Below the pieces are notes generated by a model, which was not told the DNA's origin, ran no database searches, and saw only the letters and a list, made by a program, of their open reading frames with translations. 64,000 nucleotides of DNA from Methanocorpusculum parvum (GTDB lineage: Archaea > Halobacteriota > Methanomicrobia > Methanomicrobiales > Methanocorpusculaceae), in NCBI GenBank assembly GCA_015063085.1, contig SUTD01000001.1:186001-250000 (forward strand). The letters run 5' to 3'. Shown piece by piece: positions 1 through 8,146 of this stretch. Numbering within the stretch: position 1 is the first letter of the stretch; every line of letters begins with the position of its first letter. Both the position numbers and the translations under genes were made by a program.

Positions 1-429
1 GAAAAAATCACCGCCTGCCTTCAGGCAAACCCCGGAGCCCAGCTCTGCAAAATCGTAGAAACAGTCGGCGGATCACGGGGGGCAGTCACCTACCATATAC
101 GGACACTCGCAGAAAAAGGCATAGTAACCGTCCATAAAGAAGGAGGATACAACCGCTACTACCTCCACACCTTTGCTTACGAAAAAGACAAAGCAGCCCT
201 TGCAGCAAACCTCGAAAATCCAATCAAAGCAGACATCATCAAAATCCTCCTGGAAACCCCGCGGCTCTCGAGAAAAGAACTCGCAGAAAAAACCGGCATC
301 AAGGAAAACACCCTCTTCCGGCATATCGCATCCATGGGAAAGTCAGGCATCCTCAAACGGGAACGCGATGGACACTGCTGGCGCTACCGGCTTGCAGAAA
401 AAATCGTACGGGAACACCGAAACGAATAA
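1..429 (+). CDS. Tandem winged-helix transcriptional regulator (5' end outside window)
   Basis: The frame is open from base 1 to the TAA at 427-429, so the start lies upstream of the window. The visible 142 residues hold two helix-turn-helix units: the first around residues 10-45 (SRGAVTYHIRTL recognition helix, then a wing ending in YNRYYLH), the second around residues 77-125 (SRKELAEKTGIKENTLFRHI, then a wing ending in CWRYRL). Two winged-helix units in one chain are common in Methanomicrobiales regulators of the ArsR/MarR type. It is presumably a cytoplasmic DNA-binding protein; its target and effector cannot be told from this fragment. It converges on the small membrane-protein gene that follows. 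Confidence 0.75.
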   Translation, partial: EKITACLQANPGAQLCKIVETVGGSRGAVTYHIRTLAEKGIVTVHKEGGYNRYYLHTFAYEKDKAALAANLENPIKADIIKILLETPRLSRKELAEKTGIKENTLFRHIASMGKSGILKRERDGHCWRYRLAEKIVREHRNE

Positions 430-456
430 AAAAACGGGAAGCCCTGCTGTCAGCAG

Positions 457-765
457 CTACTTCCGGTACATAAATCCAAGAACCGTCGCATAAATAATCG
501 ACACCGGAAGTGCGGCCGGAAGATACACAATCCCGATACCCCAGATTAAAAGAACCGCAACATCAAGCAGATCGCCAACCTGCCCCTGAACCGAATAGAC
601 CAGCACCAAAATACCAAACACCACAACCCCTGCAATAAACCAGAACGGCTTTTGCAGACAGTAATAAAACCGCTCATTCCAGGTCATATCTTCAGGAGTT
701 GCCCCCTCACGTAATCTCGGCACCGGATTAATTCCCATAATACCAATACTATACGCACGCTGCAC
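457..765 (-). CDS. Small two-helix membrane protein, function unknown
   Basis: The product is at most 102 residues. The long form starts at a GTG; an internal ATG at 738 would give 93 residues and leaves more promoter space before the divergent gene at 777. The N-terminal part is soluble and aromatic-rich (WNERFYYCLQKPFW), followed by two hydrophobic segments, roughly residues 42-60 and 67-95. I do not recognise the family. The protein should sit in the cytoplasmic membrane. It faces the divergent PAPS-reductase/desulfurase gene across a few tens of bases. Confidence 0.6.
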   Translation of the reverse strand: MQRAYSIGIMGINPVPRLREGATPEDMTWNERFYYCLQKPFWFIAGVVVFGILVLVYSVQGQVGDLLDVAVLLIWGIGIVYLPAALPVSIIYATVLGFMYRK

Positions 766-776
766 AAAAGAGGCTT

Positions 777-3563
777 ATGCAAAAACACCCAAATATATAC
801 ACAACTGTGCCGCACGAATACAGACCTCCAAAGTACCGGCAGAAAAAACGAAAGCCGGAACACAAAAAAACCGCACCAAGGGAAAAACCAAAATCCTTAG
901 GACGCGAAGTCACCAGAAAAGACAGCATCAGAGCAAAGCTCATGAAACAGCTCTACTGGTGTCCTGTCTGCAACATACCGCTTTTAGCAAAAACCTGTGC
1001 CTGCAAAACCGATTCGATTAAAATCGACCTCCAGCAGCCCTACGATGTCCGCCCTGCCTTACAGGCGGATTACGCATTAATCCTCCGCTTAATTCAGGAA
1101 CGCTTCGGAGAGAAAGTCACCCTCCCAAACATCCTTGTCTTAAACAAAGCAGGCGGAATGGACAGAAATGACTTAATCATCGCAAACGGCGTACGGTTTG
1201 CATGGCTCAGCTTTGACCAGTCAAAGCGGCGGTTCTCGCTTGACATCGAAGCAGAGGCTCTTCCCTGGCTGATTGGAAAAGCCGACCGCGGAATCGTCAG
1301 ATTAGAAGACGCTGCAGTCTCTGTTCCCGAAGGACGTCTGGGAGGCAAAAAGATTGCCGTAAAACCGCAGGAAATCGAGGACGGAGTGGTAATTGTCCGC
1401 TACAAATCAAAGTACGGAACCGGAATTCTCAAAGGCGGTTCTCTCAAAATCAAAGAGCTGGGAGCGGTCGAACCGGCAAAACAGCTTCCAAACCCGACAT
1501 GGGATGACGCAGTAGCCAAAAACGCATTCCACCTAAAGAACATGGAGCGTACCGCAGTCCGTGAAATCCGCCAGAATTTAAGCCTCAAACCAACAATCAA
1601 CTGTTCATTCTCCGGCGGAAAGGACAGCACGGCCGTCTGGCACATCGCACAGAAAGCCGGCGTTGAGAAGGCATTCTTCATCGACACCGGACTTGAGTTC
1701 CCGGAGACCATTGAGTTTGTAAAATCCCAGAACGTTGCGTTCATCAGCAAAGCCGGAAACTTCTGGCAGGCTGTTGAAAAAGCAGGCCCGCCTGCCAAAG
1801 ACCACCGCTGGTGCTGTAAACTCTTAAAACTCAATCCGTTAAAGGTTCACTTAAACGAAACCGGCGAATGCTTAACCGTTCAGGGCAACCGCTGGTACGA
1901 GTCATGGAACAGAGCAGAACTCGAAGCAGTAACCCAGAACCCGAACAACCCGTTACAGCTCAACATCTCGCCGATTCGCTCATGGAGAGCACTGGATGTC
2001 TTCTTCTACCTCTGGCTCAGGGAGATTCCCTACAATCCGCTCTACGAGATGGGATATGAGAGAATCGGCTGCTACTTATGTCCTGCCATGCTTGAAGCCG
2101 AACAGGAAACAATGCACAAAACCCATCCGGAGATGGCACAGCGCTGGGATGAGTTTTTACTTCGCTGGGCAGGCGACCGCGGACTGCCGCAGGAGTTTAT
2201 CTCCTGGGGACTGTGGCGGTGGAAAGAGCTTCCGCCGAAGATGAAAGAGCTCGTCCGCGAAACCGGCTTGGACTTGACCGAAAAGCCGGTAAAGCGCAGC
2301 ACTCCGGCATCTGTTGCCCACTTAATGCCGGAACACCAGAGAGAAGATCTGGTAGACGACACCGCAGCAGACGTCCCGGAGATCGACATCGAAAAGGTTC
2401 GGGCTGACTTCCCGATGATTGGAGACATCATCTACATGGATAACGGAGCAACGGCATTTTCTCCTACTCCGGTAATTGATGCGGCAGCGGCATTCGACCA
2501 GAACTTCCGGGCAAATGTCGGCCGCGGTGTTCACCGGCTTTCGAAGATTGCAACCCAGAAGTACTGGCATGCTCACCAGAAGGCTGCACGGTTCATCAAC
2601 GGCGAGGCAGGAACGATTGTCTTTACCCGGAACTCAACCGAGGCATTAAACATGGTTGCCCGCGGTTTCCCGTTTAAGTCAGGAGATACGGTTGTTCTGA
2701 CGATTTTCGAGCATCACTCAAACCTTCTCCCGTGGCGGGCACTCAAGGCAAACGGCGTCAACGTCAGAGTTGTCGGAATCAAAGAGGATTTCACGCTTGA
2801 TATGGATGAGCTGCGCAGAATCCTGAAAGAGGATGCGTCTGTCCGGCTTGTCACAGTCACTCATGCGTCCAATGTCACCGGAACGGTAAACCCGGTTGCA
2901 GAGATTGGAAAACTCTGTAAGGAAGCAGGAGCTGCCCTGTGTGTCGATGGAGCACAGGCAGTTCCGCACATGAAAGTTGATGTCGAGGCGATTGGTGCGG
3001 ACTACTATGTCTTCTCCGGACACAAGATGTTTGGGCCGACCGGAACGGGTGTTCTCTGGATGAAGGAGGCAAATCTCGAGCCGCTGCTTCTTGGAGGCGG
3101 TATGGTTGAGAGTGTATCTGACGACGGGTATGTTCCGGCAAAGGGCTATGCGAAGTATGAGTCCGGGACGCCGAACATCTCCGGCGGCATTGGTTTAGGT
3201 GCGGCTGTCGATTATCTGGAAGGCCTGGGAATGGATGCGGTTGCAGCCCGCGAGAGAAAACTCACAGATCTGCTCATCGAAGGCCTGGAAAAAATCGAGG
3301 GCGTAACGGTGTATGCATGCCGTGATGCGAATGCACGGGTGGGGGCAGTCTCGTTTTCCGTCAACGGAGTGCATCCGCACGAGGTTTCCGCCTGGCTTGA
3401 CGAAGAACACGGAATTGCCGTCCGTTCCGGCATGCACTGTGCAGAACCGCTGATGAGACGGCTTGGTGCATCCGAGGGTACGGTTCGGGCAACGCTTTCC
3501 TTCTATAATACGGAAAGCGAAGTAAATACGCTGGTATCTGTTATCAGAGAACTGCTGGCGTAA
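777..3563 (+). CDS. PUA/PAPS-reductase-like PP-loop domain fused to a SufS-type cysteine desulfurase
   Basis: This is a 928-residue, three-part fusion. Residues 60-80 form a zinc-ribbon-like CPVC..CAC knuckle, and about 90-225 look like the PUA-like region seen in archaeal PAPS-reductase relatives. Residues about 275-480 are a PP-loop domain with SGGKDST near 280 and the RWCC motif typical of the phosphoadenylylsulfate reductase family. From about 544 to the end is a complete class-V aminotransferase fold with the PLP lysine in SGHKMFG (about 750) and the catalytic cysteine in SGMHCAEP (about 887). Cysteine desulfurases release sulfane sulfur from cysteine. PP-loop enzymes adenylate a substrate and often thiolate it, so a self-contained sulfur-transfer enzyme is likely; the acceptor is unknown. 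The start is uncertain: a TATA-like stretch at 790-800 lies inside the frame, and later starts exist at GTG 807 and ATG 942. Confidence 0.85.
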   Translation: MQKHPNIYTTVPHEYRPPKYRQKKRKPEHKKTAPREKPKSLGREVTRKDSIRAKLMKQLYWCPVCNIPLLAKTCACKTDSIKIDLQQPYDVRPALQADYALILRLIQERFGEKVTLPNILVLNKAGGMDRNDLIIANGVRFAWLSFDQSKRRFSLDIEAEALPWLIGKADRGIVRLEDAAVSVPEGRLGGKKIAVKPQEIEDGVVIVRYKSKYGTGILKGGSLKIKELGAVEPAKQLPNPTWDDAVAKNAFHLKNMERTAVREIRQNLSLKPTINCSFSGGKDSTAVWHIAQKAGVEKAFFIDTGLEFPETIEFVKSQNVAFISKAGNFWQAVEKAGPPAKDHRWCCKLLKLNPLKVHLNETGECLTVQGNRWYESWNRAELEAVTQNPNNPLQLNISPIRSWRALDVFFYLWLREIPYNPLYEMGYERIGCYLCPAMLEAEQETMHKTHPEMAQRWDEFLLRWAGDRGLPQEFISWGLWRWKELPPKMKELVRETGLDLTEKPVKRSTPASVAHLMPEHQREDLVDDTAADVPEIDIEKVRADFPMIGDIIYMDNGATAFSPTPVIDAAAAFDQNFRANVGRGVHRLSKIATQKYWHAHQKAARFINGEAGTIVFTRNSTEALNMVARGFPFKSGDTVVLTIFEHHSNLLPWRALKANGVNVRVVGIKEDFTLDMDELRRILKEDASVRLVTVTHASNVTGTVNPVAEIGKLCKEAGAALCVDGAQAVPHMKVDVEAIGADYYVFSGHKMFGPTGTGVLWMKEANLEPLLLGGGMVESVSDDGYVPAKGYAKYESGTPNISGGIGLGAAVDYLEGLGMDAVAARERKLTDLLIEGLEKIEGVTVYACRDANARVGAVSFSVNGVHPHEVSAWLDEEHGIAVRSGMHCAEPLMRRLGASEGTVRATLSFYNTESEVNTLVSVIRELLA

Positions 3564-3692
3564 AAAACAGGGATTTTTCCCTGCGTTTTTTTTTCGTGAA
3601 AGGGTTTTTGCATGCGGACAGAAGAGGAAGGATGCAAAACCGGTGATGTCAGACATCACCATTTCAAAAATACGGATTGGAGAAATCCGCAA

Positions 3693-4427
3693 TTATATTT
3701 TCCGGGCAATCGTCAGATAGCCCGTGTGACCAACTCTGGTCGAAGGACGCGTGCCGCGTTTGCCTCTGGTTAATTCACGTTCCATGCATTCAACGGTCTG
3801 CACAGCCTCTTCACCGAAGAGACGCTTTGCGGTATCCATCACAATAAACGTCTGCTCGAGGAACGGAGTGTATGTTGCAAAGTATCCGCCTGTCTTTAAG
3901 AGACTGTAGGCATGTTCCACATGACGCTCGTCAATCTGCATATCGAGATGCACGATATCAAACGGACCGTCGGTGACTTCCAAAACATCGCAGGCTCTTG
4001 TCTCGACATTGTCAAGACCGGCATCAGCAATATTTCCTGCTGCAACTTTGGAAAAGTCCTCGCGTGCCTCGCAGGTTACAACCTCTTTTGCACAGCCGCC
4101 GAAAAAGATTGCAGCAATACCCGAACCCGTTCCCGCATCGAGTACGCGGTCTCGGCTGCACATTCCCGTGTATGCCATAACCATACCGATGTCTTTCGGC
4201 ATCATCGGAGCGCCGGTTCTTTTTCCGTGCGAGAAAAAGTCAGTTGCCTTCGGCAGGAGAACCGTAAACGGTTTTCCCAGATGGGTGAGAACAGTGTCTC
4301 CGTCCTCGAGGTTTGCGGCTTCTGACAAGTCAACCATGCCTAAATCGGTCGAAAGCTTCCCCTCTCCAAGGCGTACATAGTACTCGCGGTTGTTTCCGCG
4401 AAGAATTACCCTGCGGTTTCCAATCAT
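3693..4427 (-). CDS. trmI: tRNA (adenine-N1)-methyltransferase, TrmI family
   Basis: At 244 residues this is close to the usual archaeal TrmI length. It has the small N-terminal beta domain, the hinge sequence MPKDIGMVMAYTGM and a Rossmann methyltransferase core with the SAM loop LDAGTGSG (about residues 96-103), followed by CEAR, D..E and the family signature HLDMQ. TrmI methylates N1 of adenosine at position 58 (and 57 in archaea) of the tRNA T-loop. The start ATG overlaps the stop of the NAC gene by four bases (ATGA), so it is the last gene of a RecJ-PUA-NAC-TrmI operon. Confidence in the family is high. Confidence 0.9.
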   Translation of the reverse strand: MIGNRRVILRGNNREYYVRLGEGKLSTDLGMVDLSEAANLEDGDTVLTHLGKPFTVLLPKATDFFSHGKRTGAPMMPKDIGMVMAYTGMCSRDRVLDAGTGSGIAAIFFGGCAKEVVTCEAREDFSKVAAGNIADAGLDNVETRACDVLEVTDGPFDIVHLDMQIDERHVEHAYSLLKTGGYFATYTPFLEQTFIVMDTAKRLFGEEAVQTVECMERELTRGKRGTRPSTRVGHTGYLTIARKI

Positions 4428-4762
4428 ACTGCAGTGAGTTTAAGGATAGCTTCTGCGATATCTCCCTTGCACTCCTTTAATGCAGCAAGAGCAGCTTCCG
4501 GAGAGACAGAGGTCTGGGATGCAACAAGTTCCACATCAGAGTCCGGAATCTCGATTTCCGCTTCCTCGAAGTGCATATTTCCGGTTAACTGGTATGAGGT
4601 CTGGCCCTGCATGGTGATTCCAACGACCTGTGCATCCTCGAAAACATAGTTTCCGCTTGCGGTATAGACAACAACCTTAGTGACGTTCTCGATTTCGTTC
4701 ATCTGCATGCCCATCTTGCGCATGGCAGCTTTCATCTGTTTTGGGTTAATTCCCGGCATCAT
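4424..4762 (-). CDS. nac: Nascent polypeptide-associated complex protein (archaeal alpha-NAC)
   Basis: The 112-residue protein has the two archaeal NAC domains: a NAC beta-barrel (residues about 10-70, with the MRKMGMQM start typical of the family) and a C-terminal UBA domain (about 75-112, ending KGDIAEAILKLT). Archaeal NAC forms a homodimer that binds nascent chains at the ribosome exit tunnel. The gene begins with two consecutive ATGs; the first (4762) overlaps the preceding PUA-protein stop as ATGA. It overlaps trmI by four bases at its other end. Confidence 0.93.
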   Translation of the reverse strand: MMPGINPKQMKAAMRKMGMQMNEIENVTKVVVYTASGNYVFEDAQVVGITMQGQTSYQLTGNMHFEEAEIEIPDSDVELVASQTSVSPEAALAALKECKGDIAEAILKLTAV

Positions 4763-5253
4763 TTTTTATTTACTCCTTGTCGTACTTTTACTGCTGTTCC
4801 AAAGTTAAATCCAAGCATCTCGCAGCCGGCAAGAACAGCCATGCCGGTCGCAATCAGATTATCCGATTCATCAACGACAAACACTTCATCTTCGGCTAAA
4901 ATCTTCCCGTCAGCAGAGATTACATGTTTTGCCATTGCATTTTTCCCGTCTGCGATAAAAGGCACTGCCTCTTCCATGACGACAACGCGGTTCTCCGGTT
5001 TCGGCAGGAACTCGTGCAGACGCTTTGCCCCCGGGTATCCGAGAGTGAAGCGGCCGTCATTTGCGCGGACTGTTACCAGGCGTTCCTTTCCGAGGTTTAC
5101 GTATCTGACACGCTTTGTGTTCGAGTACGAGAAGGTAACCTCGTCAGGGAAAAGTGCCTCGCCTGCTCCGCGGCCGAACTGGAAATCAGCAATTCGTCTA
5201 ACGCGCGTCAAGCTGGGCTTGGATAAGTTCGCTAACTCTTCTGATGAAATCAT
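4759..5253 (-). CDS. PUA-domain RNA-binding protein
   Basis: The 164-residue product ends in a PUA domain (about residues 85-160; VISADGKILAEDEVFVVDESDNLIATGMAVL is spread across it). The N-terminal half, with RRIADFQFGRGAG, resembles uncharacterised archaeal PUA proteins linked to tRNA or rRNA modification. I place the start at the ATG at 5253, which has a GGATG ribosome-binding-like stretch just upstream; the frame stays open further 5' but only with sequence that is already coding for RecJ. Even so, the first 56 bases overlap the recJ 3' end out of frame. It is operonic with NAC and TrmI; RNA binding is inferred from the fold. Confidence 0.82.
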   Translation of the reverse strand: MISSEELANLSKPSLTRVRRIADFQFGRGAGEALFPDEVTFSYSNTKRVRYVNLGKERLVTVRANDGRFTLGYPGAKRLHEFLPKPENRVVVMEEAVPFIADGKNAMAKHVISADGKILAEDEVFVVDESDNLIATGMAVLAGCEMLGFNFGTAVKVRQGVNKK

Positions 5254-6583
5254 CTTCGCATCCTTTAGGTATATATGCGCCCGCTGCAATATTATGCCCT
5301 CCGCCTGAACCGCCGAATTCTGCGGCCGCAGTGCATAATGCATCCTGCAAATCAACACCGCGGCGCAGAACTTTTTCATAGGTTCTCATGGAGGCTTTTA
5401 AAAAGTCAGGTTCGTCTGCAACTTCACAGAGTACCAGAATGGGCTTGTTTGTGTTGAGTTTCGATAAAGCCATTCCTGCCCCGATTCCAACGATGGTGTC
5501 CGGGTATCTGTCTCCAATGTTAATCGTTTGAATGGGGCCGCGTCTTTCAACGCCGGTCTCTAAGATGTACTCGCAAAGCTCCCGGATCATGCTTCTGTGA
5601 TGTCTGAGCATGTGTTCTGCTTCGCGGTAGTGAATTCCGCGGTCGCCGGCACAAACGGCAGCACCAATTGCAGGCTTTGCCCATCTTCCGCATGCGTTGA
5701 GCATCGTTGCATACTCTGAGGCGTTTCGAAGCGGGGTTTTTTCCGCTTCGTCAAAGAAGAAGTACTGTTCGGCAAAGAGCCGCTCGACAGATTCGCCGTT
5801 TGCAATCATCTGTTCGGCAACATTGCTTGAGAGCTTTCGAGCCTCGCTTTCTGAGAGTTCTTCGAATGTTCGTGCAGCAGACGGGGTGTCATAAATGCCA
5901 ATCCGGCAGAGGAACTCAATCGCTTTTGCAGGCTTGCCGGAGATTCCCGGGATTACCGGATCATCGCAGTTGGAAAGAGATAAGTGAAGCGCGCGGGTAG
6001 AAAGCCCATAGCAGTTTAATCCCTGAACCATTTTCAGATGGCCGTTTGCTTCGGCATCCTCTGCAATCCAGTGGGCGATTCCGGTAAGCCTGCCGGTTTC
6101 TCTTGCCATCATGTCGCCTACGTTGCCGACAACGGCGAGTTTGGATAAGTCGGTGTTTTCCGGATTCATCCGGCGGGCAACCAGATACGTGATTCCGGCA
6201 GCGCTGCATTTGTGGTAGTCTTCTCCGTAGAACTGCGAGTTTACCTCAAAGTACTCTGTGCCGTTTGGTGCCGGCTGGCTTACGTGATGGTCGAGAATTA
6301 CGACATCGTCGGGATTGATTCCTGCTTCTTCAAGAAGTCCCTGCTGACCTGAACCTAAGTCGGTGAAAACTTTGAGGGTGTCGTCTTTTGGGATGTGCGG
6401 GACGGTCATCGGCTCTAACTGGCGAACGAAGACCGGTTTTACCGGCACTCCTTCGCGGGCGAGTGCCTGACTGATAATGGAAAAGCTGGTAATGCCGTCC
6501 GCATCGATATGGGAGATAAGAGAGACAGCGTCCGCTTCTGTTAATCGGTCGGCGGCACGGCTGATATCTTCGACTACTCCCAT
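5198..6583 (-). CDS. recJ: Archaeal RecJ-like DHH/DHHA1 phosphoesterase (GAN-type nuclease)
   Basis: The 461-residue protein has a DHH domain with HIDADG at 25-30 and the LDHH motif at 97-100, then a C-terminal DHHA1 domain with the glycine-rich GGSGGGHNIAAG at about 424-436. These motifs define the RecJ/GAN family of Mn-dependent single-strand 5'-3' nucleases, which in archaea bind the GINS complex of the replicative helicase. It could instead process RNA, as some archaeal RecJ homologues do. The gene heads an operon with PUA protein, NAC and TrmI. Its ATG at 6583 faces the divergent DUF1616 gene. Confidence 0.88.
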   Translation of the reverse strand: MGVVEDISRAADRLTEADAVSLISHIDADGITSFSIISQALAREGVPVKPVFVRQLEPMTVPHIPKDDTLKVFTDLGSGQQGLLEEAGINPDDVVILDHHVSQPAPNGTEYFEVNSQFYGEDYHKCSAAGITYLVARRMNPENTDLSKLAVVGNVGDMMARETGRLTGIAHWIAEDAEANGHLKMVQGLNCYGLSTRALHLSLSNCDDPVIPGISGKPAKAIEFLCRIGIYDTPSAARTFEELSESEARKLSSNVAEQMIANGESVERLFAEQYFFFDEAEKTPLRNASEYATMLNACGRWAKPAIGAAVCAGDRGIHYREAEHMLRHHRSMIRELCEYILETGVERRGPIQTINIGDRYPDTIVGIGAGMALSKLNTNKPILVLCEVADEPDFLKASMRTYEKVLRRGVDLQDALCTAAAEFGGSGGGHNIAAGAYIPKGCEDDFIRRVSELIQAQLDAR

Positions 6584-6669
6584 AAGCAGATACTATGTAT
6601 GCTGTATGAGAAGATAAGCATCAGGTTTTGTGAAGATTGATATGGTGTGAAGAGAAACATAATATCACT

Positions 6670-7635
6670 ATGGAAGAGAATGAGAATACTGCACAGCAGG
6701 CAGTATCGAAACGCATCCCAAAGGATTTGCTGGTAATTGCCGTCTGGCTGATTCTGGCGATAGCCTCCATCTATGTCCCGGTCATAAACGAGACCTTTGT
6801 CCGGGTAGTTCTGACCGTTCCGGTTATCCTGTTCATCCCCGGTTACGTACTGATTGCAGCCCTTTTCCCGGAGAAACAATCCATTGACGGAATCGAACGA
6901 TTCGCGCTTTCCATCGGTCTTTCGATTGCGGTAGTTCCGTTAATCGGCCTGCTCTTAAATTATACGCCGTTTGGAATCCGTCTTAATCCAATCGTCATTT
7001 CCCTTGTTCTCTTCACCGCGATTATGATGGCGGTAACCGTCTTCAGAAGAGCACGGCTTCCAAAGGATGCAGCATTCGAAGTCCCGTTCGAACGGGTAAA
7101 GCCGACTCTCAAAGAGGAGCTTTTCCCGAAAGGACAGGGTAAATTCGATAAGGCACTTTCCATCATCTTAATCATCGCCATTCTGGCTGCGGTTGTTACA
7201 ACAGTCTGTGTAATCGCTTTCCCGAAAGACGGGGAGAAGTTTACTGAGTTCTATGTCTTAGGGGCCGATAAGATGGCAGACGATTATCCGGAGGAGTTTG
7301 CTGCCGGAACCGAGCAGTTTGTCTGGATTGGAATTGGAAACCATGAATACCGTGATGTGACATACACGGTCGAAGCACTGCTGATGAATGCAGAATGGGA
7401 CACCGAAGCAGAAAAATCCGTTATCCATGCAAGCAAAATGCTTGACCGCTTTACGGTGACCGTTCCGGAAGGTACGACCTATCTGGAAGAATACTTCTTT
7501 ACGATTGAAGATACCGGATACAACAGATTAGAGTTCCTGCTCTACGAGGGAACAGTCCCGGCTGAGACCGCATCCGCAGAGGAAAAGATGGATACCGCAT
7601 ACCGTCACCTCCACCTCTGGATTACGGTCAACTAA
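6670..7635 (+). CDS. DUF1616-family integral membrane protein
   Basis: I place the start at ATG 6670 (MEENENTAQQ); upstream in-frame codons are unlikely to be translated. The 321-residue product has four hydrophobic segments in its first 125 residues (near 20-40, 45-65, 80-100, 103-125), a cytoplasmic loop rich in proline and charged residues, a fifth membrane segment around 165-190, and an extracellular domain of about 130 residues. This layout matches DUF1616 proteins, common in Methanomicrobia and of unknown function. A role in cell-surface assembly is sometimes supposed, but nothing here proves it. Confidence 0.8.
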   Translation: MEENENTAQQAVSKRIPKDLLVIAVWLILAIASIYVPVINETFVRVVLTVPVILFIPGYVLIAALFPEKQSIDGIERFALSIGLSIAVVPLIGLLLNYTPFGIRLNPIVISLVLFTAIMMAVTVFRRARLPKDAAFEVPFERVKPTLKEELFPKGQGKFDKALSIILIIAILAAVVTTVCVIAFPKDGEKFTEFYVLGADKMADDYPEEFAAGTEQFVWIGIGNHEYRDVTYTVEALLMNAEWDTEAEKSVIHASKMLDRFTVTVPEGTTYLEEYFFTIEDTGYNRLEFLLYEGTVPAETASAEEKMDTAYRHLHLWITVN

Positions 7636-7643
7636 CTTTTTTT

Positions 7644-7658
7644 TTCTCCTGATTATAC
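7644..7658. repeat. Left copy of 15-bp target-site duplication
   Basis: The bases TTCTCCTGATTATAC occur here and again, without mismatch, at 8091-8105, directly outside the two terminal inverted repeats of the element between them. A perfect direct repeat abutting both ends is what transposition with target duplication leaves. Fifteen bases is long for such a duplication. Confidence 0.8.
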
Positions 7659-8090
7659 TGTGGAATCACAAAATACGTTTACACATTTTTATCCAATCTA
7701 ACTGATATTATCCATTTGTTTTGAAAATAATCTTCGTAGATGGTTTAGATTTTTTGAAATCTTTACAAAATTATATCTGCAAATATTTGATGTGAATATT
7801 GTTCAGCCAATCCAGATTATGAATCATGTTTGTATTATCATTATCACCCCATTACTCGAGAAACACGAATCCACACGAATCAAAACGAATCGCGACCTCT
7901 AAAGGCGGCAGTTTAGTTCCGCTTATCGCGGAACTGCCGCACGGTCGCGGCTCCCCGCGATAAGCGGGGAAAGAAGCCGTGAATAGGCACGCGATTCGTG
8001 TCGATTCGTGTGGATTCGTGTTTTATTGATTGTTGAGATACAGAAAAGAGAGGAGTTAGTGGATGTGTAAACGTATTTTGGGATTCAACA
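7659..8090. mobile_element. 432-bp non-autonomous transposon-like element (MITE)
   Basis: The element fills most of the 511-base gap 7636-8146. It begins TGTGGAATC and ends GATTCAACA; the outer 28 bases at each end (7659-7686 and 8063-8090) are inverted repeats matching at 26 positions. A 15-base direct repeat flanks it. No open frame of useful length lies inside, so it must have been moved by a transposase elsewhere. Its centre is strongly folded: arms 7861-7894 and 7990-8023, built from ACGAATC heptamers, pair at 32 of 34 positions, and inside them lie hairpins at about 7905-7940 and 7952-7970. The last 75 bases recur near 24738-24811. Confidence 0.8.
7861..8023. repeat. Long foldback built from ACGAATC heptamers inside the element
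   Basis: The arm 7861-7894 carries three spaced copies of ACGAATC and the arm 7990-8023 carries three of GATTCGT. They are complementary except at two positions. The 95-base interior contains a stem closed by GCGGAACT (7928-7935) with its complement at 7915-7922, and a second stem CCCCGC/GCGGGG around a GATAA loop (about 7953-7969). As RNA or single-stranded DNA this would form a cruciform-like structure. Confidence 0.8.
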
Positions 8091-8105
8091 TTCTCCTGAT
8101 TATAC
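8091..8105. repeat. Right copy of 15-bp target-site duplication
   Basis: This is the second copy of TTCTCCTGATTATAC, immediately outside the right terminal inverted repeat. It ends 41 bases before the start of the following metallohydrolase gene, so the insertion lies in that gene's promoter region. Confidence 0.8.
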
Positions 8106-8146
8106 ACAAATAGATAAGGCATTAGCACAAATATTTTTCCTCATCT

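Noticed and set aside
7861-8023. Possible CRISPR array from the repeated ACGAATC/GATTCGT units
   Set aside because: The units are only seven bases, inverted between the arms, with spacers of a few bases; they belong to the foldback of the mobile element.
7659-8090. Autonomous insertion sequence
   Set aside because: No frame of transposase size or motif exists in the 432 bases.
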